A stretch of DNA of 7,744 nucleotides from an uncultured Ruminococcus sp. GTDB taxonomy: Bacteria > Bacillota > Clostridia > Oscillospirales > Ruminococcaceae. Shown piece after piece: positions 1 through 5,012 of the stretch. The position numbers and the translations under genes are program-made. A model generated the notes under the pieces. The model saw only the letters and a program-made list of their open reading frames with translations. It did no database searches and was not told where the DNA came from. The DNA lies in NCBI GenBank assembly GCA_947174965.1, contig CAMWKY010000089.1, positions 1 to 7,744 on the forward strand, read 5' to 3'. Every line of letters starts with the position of its first letter. Position 1 is the first letter of the stretch.

Positions 1-29
1 ATTCTGGGATATGGAATATATTCCAGAAT
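1..29. repeat. Near-perfect inverted repeat at the window edge
   Basis: Positions 1-12 pair with 18-29 along 12 positions, with one G/T mismatch (a G-U wobble in RNA) and a 5-nt loop. Inside it, 13-24 (GGAATATATTCC) is itself a perfect palindrome. No run of T follows, so it does not look like an intrinsic terminator by itself. It could be an operator, an mRNA 3'-end stabilising hairpin or part of an upstream gene's 3' region. The window starts exactly at its first base, so the stem may be longer than seen. Confidence 0.5.
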
Positions 30-45
30 ACTAAAGAAACAAGTT

Positions 46-72
46 AACTTCTGTTTTTGGCAGGAGTTTTTT
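46..72 (+). terminator. Probable rho-independent terminator of an upstream gene
   Basis: AACTTCTG (46-53) pairs with CAGGAGTT (61-68) through one G-U pair and a 7-nt loop. The stem runs directly into a T stretch (67-72). The gene it would close lies outside the window. The stem is only 8 bp and partly AT-rich, so termination may be partial; with the hairpin at 1-29 it would separate the YczE-like gene from whatever lies upstream. Confidence 0.5.
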
Positions 73-105
73 ATTCGTGTTCAGTAAATTAAAAAAATTT
101 TAACG

Positions 106-111
106 AAAGGA
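106..111 (+). promoter_or_regulatory. Ribosome binding site of the YczE-like gene
   Basis: AAAGGA lies 9 nt before the ATG at 121 and supports that start. The stretch 73-105 between the terminator and this site is AT-rich. I could not pick out a convincing -35/-10 pair there, so the promoter of this gene is not assigned. Confidence 0.7.
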
Positions 112-120
112 ATAATTATA

Positions 121-765
121 ATGGAAAATAAACGAACTTTTACAAATCGTCTTATATGTTACTTTGTGGGACTGTTTATAATGACAATAGGTATAGCATT
201 ATCTGTAAAATCTGATTTAGGAGTATCGCCAGTAAGTTCAATCCCATATACACTAACTGTTTGTTGTGGTATAGAAATGGGCAAGGCAACTATTATGTTT
301 CACTGCGTACTTATTGTTATACAGATACTTATTTTACGAAAAAATTTCAGGCTCAAATCATTATTACAACTGCCTGTTGGAATAGTTTTCGGCTATTTCA
401 CTACACTCTGCAACTCTCTTGCCGACCGTCTGCCGTCAACGGACAATTTTTTCATAAGAATATGTATGATTCTGATAAGCGTTATACTTGTTGCAATCGG
501 GATATTCCTCTATCTTCCTGCCGATATTATGCCACTTGCCGGAGAAGGTGTCATGCAGGCGGTTTCTGATGTGCTGAAAATTGAGTTTGCAAAAATCAAG
601 GTTGCGTTTGATGTAACTATGGTTATAGTTTCGCTTATCACTTGTCTTATCGTTCTGCACACTCTCGGCAGTGTCGGAATAGGTACAGTTATAGCGTCTT
701 TGCTTGTTGGAATAGTTCTCGGACAGATAAAAAAATTGTGGGCAAAATTAAAGGCTGTCGCATAA
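121..765 (+). CDS. YczE/YyaS-family (DUF6198-like) integral membrane protein
   Basis: This is a 214-residue polytopic inner-membrane protein of unknown biochemical role. Hydrophobic stretches that look like membrane spans lie near residues 11-28, 56-72, 82-99, 112-132, 163-180 and 184-202. Two motifs point to the YczE/YitT-like family: the N-terminal GIALSVKSDLGVSPVSSIPY segment (24-43), with the Asp-Leu-Gly and Ser-Pro core, and the glycine-rich LGSVGIGTVIASLLVG segment (182-197) near the C-terminus. The length matches the family, and the chain ends in a short basic tail (KKLWAKLKAVA). It is flanked by a probable terminator upstream and a strong one downstream, so it is likely transcribed alone. 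Family membership is read from sequence memory; a transport or regulatory role for the family has not been settled, and I assign none. Confidence 0.85.
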   Translation: MENKRTFTNRLICYFVGLFIMTIGIALSVKSDLGVSPVSSIPYTLTVCCGIEMGKATIMFHCVLIVIQILILRKNFRLKSLLQLPVGIVFGYFTTLCNSLADRLPSTDNFFIRICMILISVILVAIGIFLYLPADIMPLAGEGVMQAVSDVLKIEFAKIKVAFDVTMVIVSLITCLIVLHTLGSVGIGTVIASLLVGIVLGQIKKLWAKLKAVA

Positions 766-791
766 AATTTTTATGCGGTTGCCGTTTTTTT
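753..791 (+). terminator. Strong rho-independent terminator overlapping the stop codon
   Basis: Positions 753-766 pair with 770-783, with a GGC/GCC base, one T-T mismatch, two G-U pairs and an uninterrupted 8-bp CGCATAAA/TTTATGCG apex around a 3-nt loop. Seven T residues follow (785-791). The upstream arm contains the last codons and the TAA of the YczE-like gene, so a ribosome ending translation would cover the left arm. It isolates that gene from the operon starting at 874. Confidence 0.9.
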
Positions 792-803
792 CTTGCAAGG
801 CTA

Positions 804-832
804 TTGACGTAACAGAAAAAAAATGGTAAAAT
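804..832 (+). promoter_or_regulatory. Sigma-A-type promoter with extended -10
   Basis: TTGACG (804-809) and TAAAAT (827-832) are separated by exactly 17 nt. TG at 824-825, one base before the -10 box, gives an extended -10. Transcription should start around 838-841, leaving a leader of about 35 nt. It lies directly after the terminator and is the only convincing promoter in the window, so it probably drives all genes from 874 onward. I see no operator-like repeat next to it. Confidence 0.8.
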
Positions 833-860
833 AAAGTATTGACTAAATTATCTGCACTAA

Positions 861-866
861 AAGGAG
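861..866 (+). promoter_or_regulatory. Ribosome binding site of the dockerin-peptidase gene
   Basis: AAGGAG sits 7 nt before the ATG at 874, close to the ideal Shine-Dalgarno sequence and spacing, and supports this start. The start is also supported by the signal peptide that begins right at the first residue. Confidence 0.85.
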
Positions 867-873
867 AGACGTT

Positions 874-2220
874 ATGAAACTGACAAGAATTATTTCAGCT
901 GTAGTTGCTTCTGCTTTATCTGTCAATATGATTGCATCTGCAACGGACAGCATTAAAATAAGTGATATAAGAGATTTACAGAGTTATCTTACAGAAGAAA
1001 AAACAATCAGCGACGAACAGTATATTCTTTTTGATATGGACAAAGATAATTCTATAGATGTTTTTGACTATATCCTTATGAAACATGAACTGCTTGAAAA
1101 CGGTGTCGGCGTTGATTATAAGGTTGAAACAGACCAGTTTTTCAACTATTACAAGAATACAATATATACATGGCATGAAGATAAAATAAGTGCTTCAGGT
1201 ATTATTACTTCTGTAGGCGAACTGATAAACTATCTGTCAATGTTCTATGAGGATATTGTTTTTCAGAAATATACTACAAAATATAACGAGAGCTTTTTTG
1301 AAAAAAATATTCTTCTTGTTAATTCATTTTATCAGTTGTGCGGAAAAAATCCGTCGTTGTCTGTAGATTCTGTTGACTTTACTTATGATACACTTAATAT
1401 ATACGTGACTGATTATGATGCACAGACTGCTGATAATTATGTTTCTGCCTTGTTTACTCAAATAACAATTTCAAAAGATGACTACTATTCTCAACCTGTT
1501 GCATGGCACATTACAGAACAGCACCCGCAGACAACAACAACTGCAACTGCTACAACAAAACCAACTGAAACAACAGTCACTACTACAACCACAACAACAC
1601 CTCCTGTTGAAAATAAAAAGCTGATAGATGTCAAGAATATCATGCAGAATCCTGAACTCCCGACAGGCTGTGAAGTTACATCACTTACAATACTGCTTAA
1701 TCATATGGGCTTTTCAGTTGATAAAGTCACAATGTCAAGGAATTATCTGCCAAAGCTTGATTTTTACTGGAATAACGGTATATATTACGGTGCTGATTTC
1801 AGAACGACATTTGCAGGAAATCCTGAATCGGAATACTCATATGGCTGTTATGCTCCGTGTATTGAAACAACAGCAAATGCTTATTTAAGTGATATGAACT
1901 CCGCAAAAAAAGCGCACGCTTTAAAGGGTGTGACTTTTGAAAATCTTCTGTCGGAATATATAGATAATGATATGCCAGTGCTTATATGGATAACAAGCAG
2001 TAATCTGCACGAGCCTTATTATACGTCAATATGGACTACTCCGGAGGGAAAAGAAGTTCAATGGCTTGCCTATGAGCATTGTGTTGTTATGACAGGCTAT
2101 GACAAGGACAATCAGCTTATATATGTATCAGACCCACTGAAAGGCAATATTTCTTATGACTACACCAAATTCAGACAGAGATACATTGATATGGGAGAAC
2201 AAGCTTTATACATAAAATAA
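874..2220 (+). CDS. Secreted dockerin-like / PrcB-like / C39-like papain-fold peptidase
   Basis: This 448-residue protein is exported and probably surface- or scaffold-attached. Residues 1-23 form a signal peptide (basic MKLTR, hydrophobic core, ASA cleavage site). Residues 26-75 resemble a dockerin: a helix ISDIRDLQSYL, then a complete calcium loop at 54-65 with Asp 54, 56, 58 and 65, followed by a second helix. Residues about 104-215 resemble the PrcB-type domain (ITSVGELINYL, then YNESFFEKNILLV). A Thr/Pro linker spans 219-244. Residues 250-448 match the Peptidase_C39_2 family: Gln258 and Cys266 (LPTGCEVTSL), His402 (YEHCVVMTGYD) and Asp420 (VSDPLKG) form a complete papain-like set. The substrate is unknown; cleavage of peptide or isopeptide bonds in extracellular proteins or cell-wall peptides is an inference. 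It is the first gene of the operon, 17 nt before thyX with no terminator between. Confidence 0.85.
   Translation: MKLTRIISAVVASALSVNMIASATDSIKISDIRDLQSYLTEEKTISDEQYILFDMDKDNSIDVFDYILMKHELLENGVGVDYKVETDQFFNYYKNTIYTWHEDKISASGIITSVGELINYLSMFYEDIVFQKYTTKYNESFFEKNILLVNSFYQLCGKNPSLSVDSVDFTYDTLNIYVTDYDAQTADNYVSALFTQITISKDDYYSQPVAWHITEQHPQTTTTATATTKPTETTVTTTTTTTPPVENKKLIDVKNIMQNPELPTGCEVTSLTILLNHMGFSVDKVTMSRNYLPKLDFYWNNGIYYGADFRTTFAGNPESEYSYGCYAPCIETTANAYLSDMNSAKKAHALKGVTFENLLSEYIDNDMPVLIWITSSNLHEPYYTSIWTTPEGKEVQWLAYEHCVVMTGYDKDNQLIYVSDPLKGNISYDYTKFRQRYIDMGEQALYIK
1531..1599 (+). repeat. ACA/ACT low-complexity tract encoding the Thr-rich linker
   Basis: A biased run of ACA, ACT and ACC codons encodes residues 220-242 (mostly Thr with scattered Ala, Lys, Pro, Glu and Val). 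Such linkers join modules in secreted proteins of cellulose- and starch-degrading ruminococci and are often O-glycosylated. The triplet repeat could vary in length between strains by slippage. Confidence 0.8.
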
Positions 2221-2237
2221 CTTGAAAGGGAAAACTT

Positions 2238-3014
2238 ATGATTGTAAAATTACTTGCACACACGCCCGAACCTGAAAAAATTGCTGCATCTGCTGCTAAA
2301 CTGTGCTATTCAAGCAGTGATATTACTTCAATAATGGACGGGCTTACAGAAGAAAAGACAGAAAGTTTCATTGATATGCTTGTATCAGTCGGACATGAAA
2401 GTGTTATGGAACACGTCAGTTTCACTTTTGGAATAGAGGGAATCTCCCGTGCCTGTTCACATCAGCTTGTAAGGCACAGAATAGCATCATATTCACAGAA
2501 GAGTCAGCGGTATGTAAACGAAAATGCGTTTGAATACATCACACCGCCAGTCATTGCGGAAGATGTTGAAGCAAATGCAGAGTTTGAGCGTGTGATGCAT
2601 GAACTTAATGAAAGCTATGCAAAAATTGCCGATATTCTCACAGAAAAGCACAAGCAGGAGTTTATTTTGCAGGGAATGGACGAAAAAACCGCACGCACAA
2701 AGGCACACAAGCTTGCAAATGAAGATGCAAGATTTATACTTCCTAATGCCTGCGAGACTAAAATTGTTGTTACTATGAACGTCCGTTCGCTGTTCAACTT
2801 TTTCCGTCACAGATGCTGTAACCGTGCGCAATGGGAGATAAGAGCTGTTGCAAATGAAATGCTTCGTCTTTGTTTGGAAACTGCACCGAATATATTCAAG
2901 TATGCAGGACCTTCATGTGTTGCGGAGGGAAAATGCCCTGAAGGAAAAATGACCTGTGGAAAGATGCAGGAAGTACATGAATATTTCGACAGATTCAGGA
3001 AAAACAATGCTTGA
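2238..3014 (+). CDS. thyX: Flavin-dependent thymidylate synthase ThyX
   Basis: It makes dTMP from dUMP using methylene-THF as carbon donor and FAD/NAD(P)H as reductant, so unlike ThyA it releases THF rather than dihydrofolate. The 258-residue chain carries the defining RHRx7S motif at 79-89 (RHRIASYSQKS), followed by Gln-Arg at 90-91, and the conserved helix region NVRSLFNFFRHR (181-192) that helps bind dUMP and FAD. The upstream segment GHESVMEHVSFTFGIEGISRACSHQLVRH is also typical. The C-terminal tail has three cysteines (Cys227, 233, 240) in a GPSC...CPEGKMTCGK pattern that I associate with clostridial ThyX proteins; its role is not known to me. The start is supported by GAAAGGG at 2224-2230, 7 nt before the ATG. 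The next gene starts inside its last codons. The folate cyclo-ligase downstream serves the same cofactor pool. Confidence 0.97.
   Translation: MIVKLLAHTPEPEKIAASAAKLCYSSSDITSIMDGLTEEKTESFIDMLVSVGHESVMEHVSFTFGIEGISRACSHQLVRHRIASYSQKSQRYVNENAFEYITPPVIAEDVEANAEFERVMHELNESYAKIADILTEKHKQEFILQGMDEKTARTKAHKLANEDARFILPNACETKIVVTMNVRSLFNFFRHRCCNRAQWEIRAVANEMLRLCLETAPNIFKYAGPSCVAEGKCPEGKMTCGKMQEVHEYFDRFRKNNA
2997..3002 (+). promoter_or_regulatory. Ribosome binding site selecting the DUF2156 start
   Basis: AGGAAA lies inside the end of thyX just before the ATG at 3007. It favours this internal Met over the earlier in-frame ATG at 2956, which would add 17 unrelated-looking residues and overlap thyX by 59 nt. 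Confidence 0.6.
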
Positions 3015-3894
3015 TTTCAGAAAGATTGCTTTATCGGACAAGGAAAAAATTGACTCCGCACTGAAAAAGTCTGATTTTATGGGCTGTGAGTATTCTTTTG
3101 CAAATAATCTTGCATGGTGCAGACTTGCCGATTCAAGAATATGCTTTTACAAAGACTTTTATATAATATGTGCATTTGATACGCCCGATAAAATACCTGT
3201 TTTCACGTTTCCGTCAGGTGACGGCGATTATATTGAGTTATTCCGTGAGATGCGTAAATTCAGCGAAAATATGGGTTTTCCACTCAAAATAAGCGGAGTT
3301 TCTGAAAAGTCTCTTGACATTCTGAATCAGCTTTTTTCAGGTGAGTTTACAGCAGTTCGTGACCGTGACAGCAGTGACTATATTTACAGCAGGCGTGATT
3401 TAGCTGAATTATCGGGGAAAAAGTATCATCAGAAAAGAAATCATCTTGCAAAATTCAAAAAGCTGGATTATCAGTTTTCGCATATTCAGGAAAAAGATTT
3501 TGATGAGTGCATATATTTTCTGACTGAAAACTACAACGACAAGGCAGATACAGAACATTCTGCAATTGCCGAACAGTACGCAATAAACACATATTTCAGC
3601 TATTTTCACAAGCTTGAACTTGTCGGCGCTATAATCAGAATCGACGGAAAAATCTCCGCTGTTACAATAGGTGAGCCGTTGAACTCAAATACATTCTGCG
3701 TACATATCGAAAAGGCGGACAGGTCATACGACGGAATTTATGCAGGGATAAACAACTGCTTTGTCCGTTCATGTATGAGTAATTTTGAATTTGTCAACCG
3801 TGAAGAAGATTTAGGAATAGAGGGATTAAGAAAGGCAAAACTTTCTTATTATCCCACATTCCTTTTAAATAAGTATATTTTAACATTCAGATAA
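3007..3894 (+). CDS. DUF2156 (LPG synthase C-terminal-like) GNAT-fold protein
   Basis: This 295-residue soluble protein resembles the cytoplasmic catalytic part of MprF-type phosphatidylglycerol lysyltransferases, but has no membrane segments and no flippase domain. The C-terminal half carries the recognisable blocks: GKKYHQKRNHLAKFKK (137-152), an acceptor-type strand AIIRIDGKISAVTIGEPL (208-225), HIEKADRSYDGIYAGINN (233-250) and VNREEDLGIEGLRKAKLSYYP (263-283). This suggests a double GNAT fold that would transfer an acyl or aminoacyl group. The substrate cannot be read from the sequence; membrane lipid aminoacylation is one option, but stand-alone members may modify other targets. The ATG overlaps the thyX stop by 8 nt (ATGCTTGA), pointing to translational coupling. 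The next gene follows after 16 nt. Confidence 0.88.
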   Translation: MLDFRKIALSDKEKIDSALKKSDFMGCEYSFANNLAWCRLADSRICFYKDFYIICAFDTPDKIPVFTFPSGDGDYIELFREMRKFSENMGFPLKISGVSEKSLDILNQLFSGEFTAVRDRDSSDYIYSRRDLAELSGKKYHQKRNHLAKFKKLDYQFSHIQEKDFDECIYFLTENYNDKADTEHSAIAEQYAINTYFSYFHKLELVGAIIRIDGKISAVTIGEPLNSNTFCVHIEKADRSYDGIYAGINNCFVRSCMSNFEFVNREEDLGIEGLRKAKLSYYPTFLLNKYILTFR

Positions 3895-3910
3895 GAAAGG
3901 AATAAGAAAA

Positions 3911-4453
3911 ATGATTTATGTTTATCTTGCTGATGGATTTGAGGAAACAGAGGCTATAACCCCTATTGATATGCTAAGGCGAGCAGAAAAAAAGGTTATA
4001 ACAGTGGGAGTGGGAGACAATATCGTCATGAGTTCTCATGGTGTACCCATTGTGACTGATACAATCGTACAGGAAGCACCGCTTACAGATGAACTTGAAA
4101 TGATAGTTTTGCCGGGTGGTATGCCAGGAACTCTAAATCTTGAAAAATCGGAGTATGTTCAGAAAGCAATTGATTTCTGCATGGAAAAAAATATCCCGAT
4201 AGGTGCTATATGCGCCGCACCGTCCATTCTAGGACACAAAGGACTGCTCAAAGGCAGAAAAGCTGTATGCTATCAGGGGTTTGAATCACAGCTGGAGGGG
4301 GCAGAGGTTTGCACAAGTGCTGTTGAAACGGACGGAAATATAATTACAGCAAGAGGAGCAGGCGTTGCAATGCAGTTCGCCCTTGCACTTGTTGAAAAAG
4401 CTGTATCAAAGGCAGAAAGCGAAAGACAGTTCAAAGCTGTAATGTGTGAGTAA
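3911..4453 (+). CDS. DJ-1/PfpI family protein (class I glutamine amidotransferase-like fold)
   Basis: This 180-residue cytoplasmic protein has the DJ-1 layout. It starts with a beta strand, then FEETEAITPIDML, where Glu14 matches the DJ-1 glutamate that tunes the reactive cysteine. The LPGGMPGTLNL loop (67-77) follows, then the nucleophile elbow IGAICAAPSILG with Cys101. ITARGAGVAMQFALALVE (145-162) near the end matches the conserved TSRGPGTAMEFAL-type segment. Members have been reported as redox sensors, chaperones, or glyoxalase/deglycase enzymes, and these activities are debated; the older label protease does not fit this subfamily well. The start is supported by AAAGGA (3896-3901), 9 nt before the ATG. 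The cyclo-ligase begins 1 nt after the stop, so the two are likely co-translated. Confidence 0.92.
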   Translation: MIYVYLADGFEETEAITPIDMLRRAEKKVITVGVGDNIVMSSHGVPIVTDTIVQEAPLTDELEMIVLPGGMPGTLNLEKSEYVQKAIDFCMEKNIPIGAICAAPSILGHKGLLKGRKAVCYQGFESQLEGAEVCTSAVETDGNIITARGAGVAMQFALALVEKAVSKAESERQFKAVMCE

Positions 4454-4454
4454 C

Positions 4455-5012
4455 ATGGATAAAAAAGACCTAAGAAAGCATTTTTCAGCTGTACGAAAAT
4501 CGGTGCATAGTATAGAAAAAGATATACAAATATTAAAGGGACTTTTTCTTTTGGACAAGTTTGTCAATGCCGATATAGTTCTTATGTACGCATCATATAA
4601 AAGTGAGCCTGATACATGGATTCTGATGTCGCAATGCAATGCACGTCACATAAAAACAGCGTTTCCTAAATGCAATGATGATGGTACAATGATTTTTTAT
4701 GTTGTAAACGGCAGTGCAGGACTTTCAAAAGGAAAATACGGTATTTCTGAACCGACTGAAAATCCTGATGCTTTACCTGAAATAACGGAAAAAACCGTCT
4801 GTATAGTTCCAGGGCTTGCATTTACAGAACACGGTGAAAGATTGGGCTATGGCGGAGGATTTTATGACAGGTTTCTTGCTGAAAATACAAATATATATAC
4901 AATAGCACTCGCATATGAAAAGTGTATTGCTGAAAGTCTGCCGATTGAAAAGCATGACATAAAAGTCAAATCTATTATTACAGAGGAAAGGACAATAATT
5001 TGTAATGAATGA
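4455..5012 (+). CDS. 5-formyltetrahydrofolate cyclo-ligase
   Basis: It converts 5-formyl-THF to 5,10-methenyl-THF with ATP, returning a stored or inhibitory folate to the one-carbon pool. The 185-residue length is normal. Visible family blocks are the N-terminal KKDLRKHFSAVRKSV (3-17), YKSEPDTWILM (48-58), the GLSKGKYGISEPTE block (89-102), and the signature VPGLAFTEHGERLGYGGGFYDRFL (118-141) with its glycine-rich nucleotide-binding loop and YDR. The tail EKHDIKVKSIITE also fits. I prefer the ATG at 4455 (MDKKDLRK) over the in-frame GTG at 4446, because homologues begin with such a basic Lys/Arg-rich helix and the GTG would add only three residues inside the previous gene. The Shine-Dalgarno site is weak, so translation probably depends on ribosomes finishing the DJ-1 gene. 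The product supplies cofactor in the same pool as ThyX. Confidence 0.95.
   Translation: MDKKDLRKHFSAVRKSVHSIEKDIQILKGLFLLDKFVNADIVLMYASYKSEPDTWILMSQCNARHIKTAFPKCNDDGTMIFYVVNGSAGLSKGKYGISEPTENPDALPEITEKTVCIVPGLAFTEHGERLGYGGGFYDRFLAENTNIYTIALAYEKCIAESLPIEKHDIKVKSIITEERTIICNE
4983..4992 (+). promoter_or_regulatory. Purine-rich ribosome binding site of mltG
   Basis: GAGGAAAGGA lies inside the end of the cyclo-ligase gene, with its last base 12 nt before the ATG at 5005. It offers two overlapping Shine-Dalgarno cores; the 3' one (AAAGGA) is the better spaced. Confidence 0.6.

Noticed and set aside
261..569. Second + strand frame inside the YczE-like gene, and similar ones at 1628-1888 and 5543-5851
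   Set aside because: They are out-of-frame shadows of recognised proteins, with no ribosome binding site and no family-like motifs.
839..844. Second TTGACT as an alternative -35 box
   Set aside because: No TATAAT-like hexamer lies 16-18 nt downstream; that position is the Shine-Dalgarno site of the next gene.
1531..1599. Triplet repeat as a CRISPR-like or tandem DNA element
   Set aside because: It is an in-frame Thr codon run with no spacers or fixed unit, explained by the protein linker.
2221..2237. Terminator between the peptidase gene and thyX
   Set aside because: The 17-nt gap holds only a Shine-Dalgarno site and no inverted repeat with a T-run.
2956..3006. Earlier in-frame ATG for the DUF2156 gene
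   Set aside because: It would add 17 residues lying fully inside thyX and lacks a good Shine-Dalgarno site; the ATG at 3007 has AGGAAA just upstream and gives an 8-nt overlap like the other junctions.
3007..3894. Calling the DUF2156 protein a full MprF lysyltransferase
   Set aside because: It has no membrane spans or flippase domain, so only the catalytic-domain similarity is supported.
4446..4454. GTG start for the folate cyclo-ligase
   Set aside because: It adds three residues only, has no Shine-Dalgarno site, and the ATG at 4455 gives the usual basic N-terminal helix. It cannot be fully excluded.
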